Shown: positions 35,737-45,649 of the stretch, piece by piece
Position numbering within the stretch: the first letter of the stretch is position 1
Layout: each line of letters starts with the position of its first letter
Source of the DNA: Desulfopila_A sp964446655
GTDB taxonomy: Bacteria; Desulfobacterota; Desulfobulbia; Desulfobulbales; Desulfocapsaceae
Assembly: GCA_964446655.1 (NCBI GenBank)
Contig: CAYUPL010000001.1
Coordinates: 62,001-126,000 of the forward strand
Length of the DNA stretch: 64,000 nucleotides
Direction of reading: 5' to 3'
Translations under genes and position numbers: made by a program
Notes under the pieces: generated by a model
What the model was told of the DNA's origin: nothing
What the model saw: the letters and a program-made list of their open reading frames with translations, nothing else
The model's database searches: none

Positions 35737-37451
35737 CAGTTTTACAGCGTAGAATCATCTTCTTTTTCACGGCTGCACTGCTGTTGCTGGCACAGGGGTG
35801 TGCCACAATAGAGCAGTCGCATTCTACTGTTCCCGCCACGGAAACGGCTGATGACACAATAGATTCATCCTGTTCATATTTTTATTTTCTCTGGGGAAGC
35901 AATGCCGAATACGGAGAACGCTACGAAGAGGCCCTGGAGGCCTACGAGAAAGCAGCCATTTGTGACCCAGAGGCTCTCTACATCGCTGAAAAAATACCAG
36001 TACTGCTTATCCAGTTAGGACGATTTGAAGAGGCTTCCCGTTGGCTGGAAAATTATATCGCCGACCGGCCTGATAAAACAGTGCAAAGATTCATGCTTGC
36101 CCGTCTGAAAATCGAGGCGGGTCTGGAGGATGAAGCAATCGAGCTCTATCGCCAGGCCCTTGATGCCGAGCCGCACAACGATAACATTCGCCTGCGCCTC
36201 GGCCTGCTTTACAGTAAAAAAGGTGAGCACCGCAAAGCTGAAGCAATTTTCAAGACTATTCTGGAGCACAACAGCCAATCCTATTTCGCCCTGCTCTATC
36301 TGGCTCGACTGCAGGCGGAAACCGGTCAGCTCAACGCCGCCGAACAATACTATCTGGAGGCACTTACGCTGAACTGGTCCAAAGAACTGGCCCTGGAAAT
36401 TGCCGATTTTTATAATCTGCGTAAGGATTTCGCCAAGGCCAGGGAGATATACCAGGATGTTCTCCAAAAAGACGACAGGGACGAGCGTGCTGCTCTGGGA
36501 ATGGTGCAGACCTATCTCTATCTTCAAGATGGCGAGGCAGCACTCGAGGAACTGGACAGGATACGACGGTTCAGCCAAAATGGTGTACGACTCGATCTTA
36601 TCCGCAGCCAGATTCTTATAAATCTCGGCGAAAATGAGCGGGCCAAACAGATCCTCCTTCAGCTTATCCAGAATGAATCCTCTGCCCAGGCACACTATCT
36701 GCTCGGTGTCGTACTCTACCAGGAAGAAAATTTTGACCTTGCCCTCAGTACTCTTCAGGCTATACCATCATCTGCTCCGGAATATCATGACGCAGTTATG
36801 CTGCAGGTGCGTATTCTGGAAGAGAGCGACAACACCAATCAGTCGATAGATCTTCTGGAAAATGCCATCAGGGACAAAGAGAGCAGACGGCCCTCGTTCT
36901 ATTCCTGGCTCGCTTCTCTCTACCAGAAACAACAAAATATGACAAAAGCCTTTGAAACCCTTGGCGCAGGCACAGCAGTCTTCCCGGAAGAGGAATCTCT
37001 TCTCTATGAGTATGCCGTACTACAGGAGAAAACAGGTAATCATGAACGAGCGATGCTGATAATGCAGAAAATAGTTGCCAAAAATATCAATCACGCCGAC
37101 GCCCTCAATTTTATCGGGTACAGTTGGGCCGACAAAAACGTCCAGCTGATGGAAGCCTATGACTACATCAGAAGAGCCCTGGAAATACAACCTGACAGCG
37201 GTTACATTCTCGACAGTCTCGGCTGGGTATACTACCGCCTCGGCGCTTTCGAAAAAGCGGAGACGGAGCTTTTGAAGGCCCTGGAGCTTGAACCGAACGA
37301 CCCCTATATATATGAACATCTGGGAGATACCTACAATGCGCTGGGCAACAAAGAAAAATCAATATATTATTACCGGAAGTCTCTTGAAATTCTAACCGAC
37401 AGCGACACCAGAGAATCAATCCTGAAAAAGATAAAAACGCTCACTCAATGA
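35733..37451 (+). CDS. TPR-repeat outer-membrane lipoprotein
   Basis: A 572-residue lipoprotein: signal sequence with lipobox LAQGC (Cys about 23), then about twelve tetratricopeptide repeats across the whole mature part (for example YEEALEAYEKAAICDP, EHRKAEAIFKTILEHN, FEKAETELLKALELEPND). Such proteins act as scaffolds for envelope complexes. It overlaps tmk and a second lipoprotein gene by 4 bp each, so the two lipoproteins are made together and may form one complex. Specific function unknown. Confidence 0.9.
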   Translation: MTVLQRRIIFFFTAALLLLAQGCATIEQSHSTVPATETADDTIDSSCSYFYFLWGSNAEYGERYEEALEAYEKAAICDPEALYIAEKIPVLLIQLGRFEEASRWLENYIADRPDKTVQRFMLARLKIEAGLEDEAIELYRQALDAEPHNDNIRLRLGLLYSKKGEHRKAEAIFKTILEHNSQSYFALLYLARLQAETGQLNAAEQYYLEALTLNWSKELALEIADFYNLRKDFAKAREIYQDVLQKDDRDERAALGMVQTYLYLQDGEAALEELDRIRRFSQNGVRLDLIRSQILINLGENERAKQILLQLIQNESSAQAHYLLGVVLYQEENFDLALSTLQAIPSSAPEYHDAVMLQVRILEESDNTNQSIDLLENAIRDKESRRPSFYSWLASLYQKQQNMTKAFETLGAGTAVFPEEESLLYEYAVLQEKTGNHERAMLIMQKIVAKNINHADALNFIGYSWADKNVQLMEAYDYIRRALEIQPDSGYILDSLGWVYYRLGAFEKAETELLKALELEPNDPYIYEHLGDTYNALGNKEKSIYYYRKSLEILTDSDTRESILKKIKTLTQ

Positions 37452-38257
37452 AAAGTAATCGAACCACCACGTCGGCACTGCTCGCACTCCTCCTCTTACT
37501 GAGCGGTTGCGCCGAAAAACAATGGCGGGATCCCTTGATGGAACAGGAGGAGAAGGCTGCTCGCACTCTTGTGCTGGAGGCGCAGGAAAAACGTGCTGTC
37601 TGCACCTGCTGTTTTGACGCGGATATTACCGCAAAGTGGAACTCACAACTCTATGAAGGCGGCCTCGAAGGATATCTCCAGGTCCTCCTTCCCACTTCTT
37701 TCAAACTGGTGGCCATCAACCCTCTCGGCCAGCCTCTTTTCGCCATAACCTCTGACGGAGTAGCATTTCAGACCATCAATGCCGTCAAAGGAGTGTATAA
37801 ACACGGCAGAGTATCCAGTTTTGTAGAAAGACATTCCATGCCTGAAAATATTTTACATGACCAATGGGGAAACTGGTTGAGCGGCACTCTGCATTTCTCG
37901 GAAGAAGAGCTTGTTGAACTTCGCCGTGATGCTCAGTCAAGAGGCATCTGGCTCACCCTGGAAAAACCGGAGCACAAATTTTTCCCGAAAGAGTATCTTC
38001 TTTTTGATCCTCAGCAAGATCAACTTCTGGAAAGAATTGTTGTCGACACAAAGGGACGCGAATCCGTCAGGGTTTCTTACAGGGACTGGACCAGGGTCAA
38101 TGGTTGTCCCCTGCCGACTTCCATGGAGGTGGAAGGAATTTCCTATGGCACCATCATCGATATCGAGTTGGAGGATATCCGGAACAGCCGGATTTTTGAT
38201 CGTGACGCCTTCAACCTGAAACTTCCACCAGGATATCTGCGCCAATATTATCCGTGA
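37448..38257 (+). CDS. Lipoprotein, LolB/DUF4292-like
   Basis: A 269-residue lipoprotein: lipobox LLSGC (Cys about 21), followed by a predicted beta-rich domain with WNSQLYEGGLEGYLQVLLPTSFKLVAINPLGQPLFAITSDG, which recalls LolB or DUF4292 half-barrels. It also has CTCC near residue 55, unusual for an exported protein and perhaps metal-binding or disulfide-forming. It is coupled to the TPR lipoprotein gene. A role as outer-membrane lipoprotein or lipid receptor is plausible but unproven. Confidence 0.75.
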   Translation: MKSNRTTTSALLALLLLLSGCAEKQWRDPLMEQEEKAARTLVLEAQEKRAVCTCCFDADITAKWNSQLYEGGLEGYLQVLLPTSFKLVAINPLGQPLFAITSDGVAFQTINAVKGVYKHGRVSSFVERHSMPENILHDQWGNWLSGTLHFSEEELVELRRDAQSRGIWLTLEKPEHKFFPKEYLLFDPQQDQLLERIVVDTKGRESVRVSYRDWTRVNGCPLPTSMEVEGISYGTIIDIELEDIRNSRIFDRDAFNLKLPPGYLRQYYP

Positions 38258-38292
38258 CAGGATAGAGATTTTTGCTTGAGATTTTGCTTGCC

Positions 38293-39327
38293 TTACTCCA
38301 CTTTTTCGCCAAGGCTGCTGATGATTACAACAAAAAGATTATCCTCTTTGAAAAAGACCTGTTTCAGTTCATAATTATAGCCACCGACAAGGTCGAGAAT
38401 GACCCTCACTTTGTCCGGCTCCTTCGCCTTGATAACTCGTACCTGATCTATATATTTTCCATCGGTCCGCAAGAGTGGCTCAATTCCATAACCGAGGATG
38501 GCATCGAGAAAATCACAAACCACTAAAAGATCATCCGATTCTCTGGAATAAACAAGTGGAGGATGAAAGCCGCTGAGTCTGAAGAGCACCATTTCTTTGT
38601 CATTGGTACTTCGCTCGTAGCTGACCTTGAGCAATACCGGAATATCTTTATCGATTACTTCGGCATAATCCTTCTCTTCAGTTCTACCGATCTCTCCAGC
38701 TTTTGCTTCCGAGACATCAACACCTCCCTGGAAAGACACCGGTGCCTCTTCTTTCTCAGGGACCGGATTTTGGCTCTCCGCCTGTTGTTGATCATGGAGA
38801 GAGACAGTCTCCGCAGCAGAAGACGCTGAAGAGACTTCTTTCGTCTCATATCCGGTTTCAGACAACGTATCTTTATGTCGGGGAGTTACTGCAACACGTT
38901 CCTGCCCGGTTGCAGTTTGCCCTGCTATTTGCACAACCAGGGTCCTGCCATCATTTATGAACTGATGCTCAATGGTATTGTATTGCGCATGATTGAGATC
39001 AATCACCACGCGGGTCTTTGCCACCGGCTCATAGTGCCGCCCGACTCGTATTTGTTGTATCAGGTCACCGCCGGCGGGGATTACCGATTTCTGTTTTGCG
39101 GCATAGCCGGTTTCCGGAAAGTCGCACACAATTCGAGGCTTTTCCCCGGCGAGCTGAAAAATTCGTGGCACAATCTTGGCGCTCAATTGCACCTCTACCG
39201 TCTCTACACCATCTTTTTCCAGAAAACGGATAGTCTCGATCAGAGGACTCTTCACAGCAGCCCCGAAAGCGATACCAGATCCCAATAGAGTGAAGAGGAT
39301 GAAAAATAATGATGCTCTAAGGTTCAT
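38293..39327 (-). CDS. Exported AMIN-domain protein
   Basis: A 344-residue protein with a signal peptide (about 1-23, cleavage after AFGA) and two AMIN-type domains, about 28-135 (VEVQLSAKIVPRIFQL, PRIVCDFPETG, IRVGRHYEPVAKTRVVIDL) and 235-340 (VCDFLDAILGYG, IDQVRVIKAKEPDKVRVILDL), joined by a low-complexity linker rich in Ser, Glu and Gln. AMIN domains localise periplasmic proteins, often by binding peptidoglycan. No catalytic domain follows. It is convergent with the lipoprotein gene and divergent from the radical SAM gene. Confidence 0.87.
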   Translation of the reverse strand: MNLRASLFFILFTLLGSGIAFGAAVKSPLIETIRFLEKDGVETVEVQLSAKIVPRIFQLAGEKPRIVCDFPETGYAAKQKSVIPAGGDLIQQIRVGRHYEPVAKTRVVIDLNHAQYNTIEHQFINDGRTLVVQIAGQTATGQERVAVTPRHKDTLSETGYETKEVSSASSAAETVSLHDQQQAESQNPVPEKEEAPVSFQGGVDVSEAKAGEIGRTEEKDYAEVIDKDIPVLLKVSYERSTNDKEMVLFRLSGFHPPLVYSRESDDLLVVCDFLDAILGYGIEPLLRTDGKYIDQVRVIKAKEPDKVRVILDLVGGYNYELKQVFFKEDNLFVVIISSLGEKVE

Positions 39328-39534
39328 GTCAATCTCTCAGTTTTGTGTGCTTTTTTAAGTATATGGCATATTAAGGAAGCAGAATCATTCTTTCAATACT
39401 GCATCCTTACTTGAAAAGTCAACTGATTTCCGTTAAAGCTAGACGGTCGCACAGCACCAGCAGTTGGGCATTCAATTTCCACGAAAGTATATTGTGTACG
39501 AAACACAGTGCCACCCTCAACGTTGCAGCAAATC

Positions 39535-42063
39535 ATGATAAATCAGTCTATTCTCCCCTATGTCTCCAAGCCGGGCCGTTATCTGGGTCACGAATATAAT
39601 TCCGTTCACAAAGAGTGGGACCGAACCGATGTGCATTTTGCCCTGATATTTCCCGATCTCTATGAAATAGGGATGTCACACCTTGGATTGCAGATCCTCT
39701 ACCATATCCTGAATCACAACCAAACAACTCTGGCCGAGCGATGCTTCAGCCCGGACCTCGATGCGGAAAAAGTGCTGCGCCGGAAGAAGTGGCCTCTCCT
39801 TTCTCTTGAATCCGCCAAGCCCCTCTCATCCTTTGATGTCCTGGGAATCACACTTCCTTACGAACTCTGTTACACTAATATTCTTACCATCTTTGAATTA
39901 AGCGGCATTAAAAAATACAGTGCAGAGCGGCATTCAGCCGGTCCATTAATTCTCGGGGGCGGTTCCTGTTCTCTCAATCCTGAGCCGGTGGCCGACTTCT
40001 TTGACGCCATTTTACTGGGTGACGGAGAGGAAGCTATTCTTGAGATCAGCGAAATTGTTCGGCAAACAAAACAGAACAATGCTGCAAAAAGTGACCTTCT
40101 CAGAGAACTCGCCGGCGTCAAGGGAGTCTATATACCTGCTGATTTTTCGCCACGGTACAACAAAGACAATACCATCTCCGCCATTACCACCAGAGAGGAA
40201 GCACAAGATCGGGTAGAGCGGCGAATCGTCAGTGATCTCGACTCCATATCACACCTGACAAGCCCTATCGTCCCCAATGCCAAGATCGTCCATGATCGAC
40301 TTGGCGTAGAAATTGCCCGGGGCTGCACCCGAGGATGTCGTTTCTGCCAGGCCGGCATGATCTACCGTCCGGTTCGGGAACGAACCGTTGAACAGATCAT
40401 GGAGCTTGCCCAGAAAGGGATAGAGCAGTCCGGCTTCGAAGAGCTTGCCCTGCTCTCCCTCTCCACGGGCGACTATTCCTGCATCGACCGGCTTCTTCCC
40501 AAGCTTATGGACAAGTTCGCTGCAGAATATGTTTCGGTTTCGATGCCTTCCATGCGTGTAGGGACTCTTTCGCAGGCAGTAATGAACCAGATCAAACGTG
40601 TCCGGAAAACCGGTTTTACCGTAGCGCCGGAAGCCGGCAGCGAACGTTTACGCCAGGTAATCAACAAAGGCATAAGCGAGACGGATCTTCTGCAGACCTG
40701 TAAAGATGCCTTCGCTCTCGGCTGGAACGGTATCAAGCTCTACTTCATGATTGGTTTACCGACAGAAACCTCTGAGGATATTTCTGAAATTGCTGTTCTG
40801 GTGAAAAAAATCAAAGAAATGGCCAATAGTTCCGGTAATAAACGTAAACAGATCACTGCCGCTGTCGGCACCTTTGTCCCCAAACCGCATACGCCTTTCC
40901 AGTGGGAAAAACAGCTTTCTCTGCAGGAAAGCCGCGAGAGAATTCAGCTTCTCAGGAAATATATGCCGAATAAGGGTGCAAAATTAAAATGGCATGACCC
41001 GGAAATGAGCTTTCTCGAAGGGGTCTTCTCTCGCGGAGACAGAAGACTTGCGCAGCTGATTGACACGGCCTGGAACCTCGGAGCACGTCTTGATGGCTGG
41101 TCTGAGCATTTTTCCCTCGCCACCTGGGAAGAGGCCGCGCAGCAATGTAACATCAACTTCAACGACTACCTCCGTGCCAGAAGCCACGAAGAAATATTAC
41201 CGTGGCAACACTTATCAAGTGGTCTCGATTCTGATTTTTTTGTTAAAGAGCTGGAAAAGAGTCAACAAGGTCTCTATACACCAGACTGCAGGTACCATGG
41301 TTGTCAGGACTGCGGCTTATGTGATTTTTCCGAGATCAAACCTGTCGTCCACGGAACCGGCGAAAAAGAACAGACGCCGGAGCCGCACCCCAACCCTGCC
41401 GACAACCGGCGCGAAGAGATGCCCCAACACTACAAATATATTGTACATTACTCGAGAAAAGGTGATATAAGCTATCTTGGTCACCTGGAAATCCTGCAGC
41501 TTACCTTCAGGTCACTGCGGCGAGCCGGACTTCGCACCAATTTTTCTCAGGGATTCAATCCCTCGCCAAAGGTTTCTTTTGGCGGAGCACTCCCCGTGGG
41601 CATGGAGAGCGAAGCGGAATATTTCATTATGGACCTGCCCGAACCTCTTTCCGACTTACGAGAAACGGCATTGAGCTTAAACCGGAGCCTTCCACCAGGC
41701 CTTGAAATCACAGAGATAGCCTTGCATTGTGGTAAAATCCCTCAATCCGTGCTCAGCAGCTATAATATAGAACTACCGCGGCAAATGGCTGAAACCGAAG
41801 CTGAGGCCATCAGAGAATACCTCGATACAGACATGTTTTTTGTGACCCGTAAAAGAAAAGGGCAAGACAAGGAAATTGAGATCCGCGCACTCATTCAGGA
41901 CATAACTCTGCTCAACGGCAAGACACTGCAGATCTCCATTACCTCAACAGCCGGAACTCCAGGCATCAAAGTCCAGGAGGCCCTCAGCCATATTCTCGCA
42001 CTGGAGGAAGAGGAAGTTCTCACCAGTAAAATCAGGAAAACATCCTGGCAACAGTCTCCATAG
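39535..42063 (+). CDS. Radical SAM protein fused to DUF2344 (TIGR03960/TIGR03936-like)
   Basis: An 842-residue fusion. Residues about 1-590: an N-terminal B12-binding-like region (HFALIFPDLYEIGMSHLGLQILYHIL), then a radical SAM core with Cys-x3-Cys-x2-Cys in GCTRGCRFCQAG and a C-terminal zinc-like Cys cluster CRYHGCQDCGLC (about 589-600). Residues about 635-842: DUF2344 (YKYIVHYSRKGDISYLGHLEILQ, FSQGFNPSPKVSFGGALPVG). The pair is widespread in anaerobes, often near RNase G, and has no established reaction. I chose the ATG at 39535; a GTG at 39508 is possible. Confidence 0.9.
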   Translation: MINQSILPYVSKPGRYLGHEYNSVHKEWDRTDVHFALIFPDLYEIGMSHLGLQILYHILNHNQTTLAERCFSPDLDAEKVLRRKKWPLLSLESAKPLSSFDVLGITLPYELCYTNILTIFELSGIKKYSAERHSAGPLILGGGSCSLNPEPVADFFDAILLGDGEEAILEISEIVRQTKQNNAAKSDLLRELAGVKGVYIPADFSPRYNKDNTISAITTREEAQDRVERRIVSDLDSISHLTSPIVPNAKIVHDRLGVEIARGCTRGCRFCQAGMIYRPVRERTVEQIMELAQKGIEQSGFEELALLSLSTGDYSCIDRLLPKLMDKFAAEYVSVSMPSMRVGTLSQAVMNQIKRVRKTGFTVAPEAGSERLRQVINKGISETDLLQTCKDAFALGWNGIKLYFMIGLPTETSEDISEIAVLVKKIKEMANSSGNKRKQITAAVGTFVPKPHTPFQWEKQLSLQESRERIQLLRKYMPNKGAKLKWHDPEMSFLEGVFSRGDRRLAQLIDTAWNLGARLDGWSEHFSLATWEEAAQQCNINFNDYLRARSHEEILPWQHLSSGLDSDFFVKELEKSQQGLYTPDCRYHGCQDCGLCDFSEIKPVVHGTGEKEQTPEPHPNPADNRREEMPQHYKYIVHYSRKGDISYLGHLEILQLTFRSLRRAGLRTNFSQGFNPSPKVSFGGALPVGMESEAEYFIMDLPEPLSDLRETALSLNRSLPPGLEITEIALHCGKIPQSVLSSYNIELPRQMAETEAEAIREYLDTDMFFVTRKRKGQDKEIEIRALIQDITLLNGKTLQISITSTAGTPGIKVQEALSHILALEEEEVLTSKIRKTSWQQSP

Positions 42064-42263
42064 AGTAAAGATTGTTGCCTGTCGGAAATCATCGTGGTAA
42101 AAAATATGGCACGCCTGCAACTGCCTTTAAAAAAGGTTTTCTTGATAAGCAGCCCGGCAGTGCCGTGCAAGTGCACTACAACCCATGCAACGAAGAGACG
42201 AACCGGCATTTGGGACCGCATTACTACTGAAACTTTTTATACAATTACCCGGGAGGACGCCTG

Positions 42264-43607
42264 ATGAATAAGAAAATCATACTTCGCGACGATGAACTGC
42301 CGAAGCAGTGGTACAATGTTGTCCCTGATATTCCCAATGGCCTCAAGCCCCCCCTTGATCCACTGACAAAAGAGCCCATGGGACCGGATAAGCTTGCTGC
42401 CGTTTTTCCCATGGGACTCCTGGAGCAGGAGATGTCGAGCAACAGATTTATTGATATTCCGGAGGAAGTCTCCAATATTTTGAAAATCTGGCGCCCTGCC
42501 CCTTTGGTCAGAGCAAATAATCTGAAAAAAGCCCTGGGCACCAAAGCTAAAATCTATTTCAAAAACGAGGGTGTTTCCCCGGTTGGGTCGCACAAGGCCA
42601 ATAGCGCCGTGGCTCAGGCATATTATAACATGAAAGAAGGTGTTAAACGCCTCGCCACCGAAACAGGCGCCGGCCAGTGGGGTAGCGCCCTCTCTTTTGC
42701 GACCAGCAAATTTGGACTGCAATGCAAAGTGTATATGGTGCGGGTGTCTTTTGACCAGAAACCTTACAGAAAGTCCATGATGCATATCTATGGTGCCGAA
42801 GTAGTTCCAAGTCCCAGCGAAGAGACCGTAACCGGCAGAAAAATTCTGGCCCAATATCCGGATACCCCAGGTTCTCTCGGCATTGCCATTTCAGAAGCCC
42901 TGGAAGACGCTTCCACTCGTGACGACACCAAATACGCCCTTGGCTCTGTGCTGAATCATGTTGTCCTGCATCAGTCCATCATCGGTCTGGAAGCTAAGAA
43001 ACAAATGGAGATCACCGGTGATTATCCGGACATCATTATCGGATGTTGCGGCGGCGGCTCAAATTTCGCCGGACTTATGGCACCTTATGTCCCCGACTAC
43101 CTCGAAGGGAAAAAAGTACGCTTTATCGGAGTTGAGCCTGCCTCCTGTCCTTCTCTGACCATGGGAAAACTGGCCTATGATTTCGGTGATGTGGCGCAAA
43201 TGACTCCTCTCCTGTATATGTATACTCTCGGCCACAATTTCATTCCGCCTGGAATTCATGCAGGGGGGCTCCGTTATCACGGTATGGCGCCCATTGTTTC
43301 AGCCCTTGTCCGTGAAAAAATGATTGAACCACTTAAAGTTCATCAACTGGAATGCTTTGAGGCCGGAGTACTGTTTGCTAAAACAGAAGGCATAATACCA
43401 GCGCCGGAGACATGCCATGCGATTCGCGGGGCCATTATCGAAGCAACCCGTGATCTCAACGAAGAAAAAACCATCCTCTTCAATTTTTCCGGACATGGAC
43501 TGATAGACATGGCCTCCTATGACAAGTTTTATTCAGGCCAACTGCAGAATTATGATTACCCGGAGGAAGAAATAGCCAAATCACTTGCAAATCTACCTGA
43601 AATCTAA
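42264..43607 (+). CDS. trpB: Tryptophan synthase beta chain, TrpB2 type
   Basis: A 447-residue PLP enzyme. The PLP lysine lies in SPVGSHKANSA, the phosphate loop in GCCGGGSNFAGLM, and the end HGLIDMASYDKFYSG is typical. Length and the N-terminal extension (DDELPKQWYNVVPDIP) point to the TrpB2 group, which can work without TrpA as an indole-salvage or serine-deaminating enzyme. No trpA or other trp gene is nearby, consistent with this. GGGAGG precedes the ATG. I saw no T-box or leader peptide in the 200 bp upstream. Confidence 0.93.
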   Translation: MNKKIILRDDELPKQWYNVVPDIPNGLKPPLDPLTKEPMGPDKLAAVFPMGLLEQEMSSNRFIDIPEEVSNILKIWRPAPLVRANNLKKALGTKAKIYFKNEGVSPVGSHKANSAVAQAYYNMKEGVKRLATETGAGQWGSALSFATSKFGLQCKVYMVRVSFDQKPYRKSMMHIYGAEVVPSPSEETVTGRKILAQYPDTPGSLGIAISEALEDASTRDDTKYALGSVLNHVVLHQSIIGLEAKKQMEITGDYPDIIIGCCGGGSNFAGLMAPYVPDYLEGKKVRFIGVEPASCPSLTMGKLAYDFGDVAQMTPLLYMYTLGHNFIPPGIHAGGLRYHGMAPIVSALVREKMIEPLKVHQLECFEAGVLFAKTEGIIPAPETCHAIRGAIIEATRDLNEEKTILFNFSGHGLIDMASYDKFYSGQLQNYDYPEEEIAKSLANLPEI

Positions 43608-43615
43608 CGGTTGTA

Positions 43616-44896
43616 ATGCATCCTGCAAAGGAATTGCCGACAATACCATCATATATATGCAGACCCGGAAAATGTCCTAGGCTCATCCTGTTGCTTTTCT
43701 GGGTCTGTTTGCTGATCTTTTCTTGCCGTCCTTGCCAGGCTACCGAGATTTCAGGGCAATCTCTTGATCCTCACATCAGCAACGGAGCCTATGCCTTGCA
43801 AGTCGGGGGAAAAACCGTCCTGGCAAAAAACCTTGATACATTCTTTATTCCGGCTTCCACCATAAAAGTTGTAACAGCCCTTATGGCCCTCGAAATCCTG
43901 GGACCGCAATATCGTTTTGCCACTCGTTTGTATTACGATGCCGACAAGATACTCTATATTAAAGGAGAGGGTGATCCGTTTCTGACTTCCGAGGTGATTG
44001 CCCGGATTGCCTCGCTTCTTCAAGAAAAAGGTATCACCGAAATTGCGGAAATCGTTCTTGATGATAGTGGTTTTGCTGTAGAAGGTCCACCGCCCGGCTC
44101 GGAAAATACCGCTAACCCCTACGATGCCGGCAGCAGTGCCTTAGCCGTCAATTTCAATGCTCTTCCTTTTATCGTCACCAGCAGCGGCACAGTGATATCA
44201 GCAGAAGGCCAGACGCCTCTGCTGCCGATTATGCTCGATATCGGTGCCGCTTTCCATAAAGGCCCTCACCGCATTAACGTTGGCGCCTTTGCAGAGAGCA
44301 AAGGCCACTCCAATACACTCCGTTACAGTGGTGAGCTGATCACAGCTCTGTTTCTGCAGGAAGGTTTGCAGGTAAAGGGAAATTACAGAACAGGGCAGAC
44401 ATCTCGGGACGCCCGCGCCGTGCTGCTCTATGAATCCGAAAAAACCGTAGCCGACCTGGTGCGACTATCCCTTCACTACTCCAATAACTTTATTGCAAAC
44501 CAGCTGTACCTGAGCTGCGCTGCAAGAATCCATGGCTTTCCTGCAACCTGGCAAAAGGCGGGAGAAATGGCCAGGAAATATATCGATTTACGGCTTCCAG
44601 GTGCCGGACAAACCATTCAGATGCAAGACGGCTCCGGCCTTTCCAGGAACAACAGGATTACACCTCGGGCTATGCTTATGGTGCTTGACAGATTTCTTCC
44701 TTATGTTGCATTTCTCAGAAGCCAAGGGAATATATCTCTCAAATCAGGCACCCTCAACGGTGTCTATTCCTATGTCGGCTACTTCAATACCGCCGGCAAA
44801 CTCTCTCCTTTTATACTCTTTCTCAACCAGAAACAGAATAACCGTAAGTTTCTGCTCCGCCTGCTTGAAATGGAGTATAAAAAGCTGGTTCCATAG
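43616..44896 (+). CDS. dacB: D-alanyl-D-alanine carboxypeptidase/endopeptidase (PBP4, DacB-like)
   Basis: A 426-residue periplasmic penicillin-binding protein that trims peptidoglycan. A signal anchor (about 22-43) precedes the S13 peptidase motifs: SxxK in PASTIKVV, SxN in YSNNFIANQL, and KSG (KTG variant) in SLKSGTLNGVYSYVGYF. Length is a little below E. coli PBP4 (477), so the insert domain is probably reduced. It starts 8 bp after trpB2, so they may share a message without sharing a pathway. Confidence 0.9.
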   Translation: MHPAKELPTIPSYICRPGKCPRLILLLFWVCLLIFSCRPCQATEISGQSLDPHISNGAYALQVGGKTVLAKNLDTFFIPASTIKVVTALMALEILGPQYRFATRLYYDADKILYIKGEGDPFLTSEVIARIASLLQEKGITEIAEIVLDDSGFAVEGPPPGSENTANPYDAGSSALAVNFNALPFIVTSSGTVISAEGQTPLLPIMLDIGAAFHKGPHRINVGAFAESKGHSNTLRYSGELITALFLQEGLQVKGNYRTGQTSRDARAVLLYESEKTVADLVRLSLHYSNNFIANQLYLSCAARIHGFPATWQKAGEMARKYIDLRLPGAGQTIQMQDGSGLSRNNRITPRAMLMVLDRFLPYVAFLRSQGNISLKSGTLNGVYSYVGYFNTAGKLSPFILFLNQKQNNRKFLLRLLEMEYKKLVP

Positions 44897-45041
44897 CCTT
44901 TCGCATCTTTTTCTTACTGTTTTGTTCTGTTTGGCCGCATTCGGGAAATATCCCTTTTAAAAAAATTCTTTCTCATGGTATGCTCTTGCCGGTCAGCAAG
45001 ATAATTCTTCCATCTTTATTGTTAAGAAACAGGAGATTACT

Positions 45042-45365
45042 ATGTCGCACATTGCTCCATTCATTCGCTTGATAACAGCTCTGTCAATTTGTTCCGTTAT
45101 AGTCAGCGGATGCAGCTCACCTGAAGGAAATGCTTCCGCAGGAAAAAGATGGTACGGGATGCATAACTGTAATGGCTGTCACGGCAACAATGGCAATGAC
45201 GGCAACGGACCAGCTATTGCCGGACTTGACATGAGCCACCGTGCATTTGTCAGTCGGTTACGAAACGCCGAGACTGCTGTCATGCCGGTTTACAGCGAAG
45301 AAAAGATTGATGACCAGGATGCTGCCGATATTCTCGCCTTTCTTCAAAGCCTGGAAAAAAAGTAA
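45042..45365 (+). CDS. Small c-type cytochrome lipoprotein
   Basis: A 107-residue exported electron carrier. The signal sequence ends with lipobox-like VSGC (Cys about 24); one heme site CNGCHG lies near residues 44-49; Met in AVMPVYSEEKI is the likely sixth ligand; the C-terminal helix DQDAADILAFLQSL closes the fold. It resembles cytochrome subunits tethered to membranes. The DUF2231 membrane protein gene follows after about 285 bp; a joint role in electron transfer is possible but inferred. Confidence 0.9.
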   Translation: MSHIAPFIRLITALSICSVIVSGCSSPEGNASAGKRWYGMHNCNGCHGNNGNDGNGPAIAGLDMSHRAFVSRLRNAETAVMPVYSEEKIDDQDAADILAFLQSLEKK

Positions 45366-45649
45366 CGCTTAGACGTCGCTCAAAAGCGATATGATGTCGA
45401 AAATATTCTTCTTCCCGACAATAGGACTTGCCCAACCATTATAGTAATGATTACCATTAACAGTAAAGCGAGAGGGGGTGATCCTAACCCGGATTTTTCA
45501 CCAGCCGAGGTTGCCGTGGATGCGAGGAGTGAAGCAAGGTGCTATAGTAGCCTATGCTCCTTCTCAACCATTGCTGCAGTGCCCCCAAACCTTCATGAAA
45601 ACTGATAAAGCATCGTAGAAAACCATCAATCTTACCAAAGGAGATTATT

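Noticed and set aside
42064..42263. T-box, trp leader or attenuator upstream of trpB2
   Set aside because: No run of Trp codons, no T-box sequence and no strong terminator hairpin in the 200 bp.
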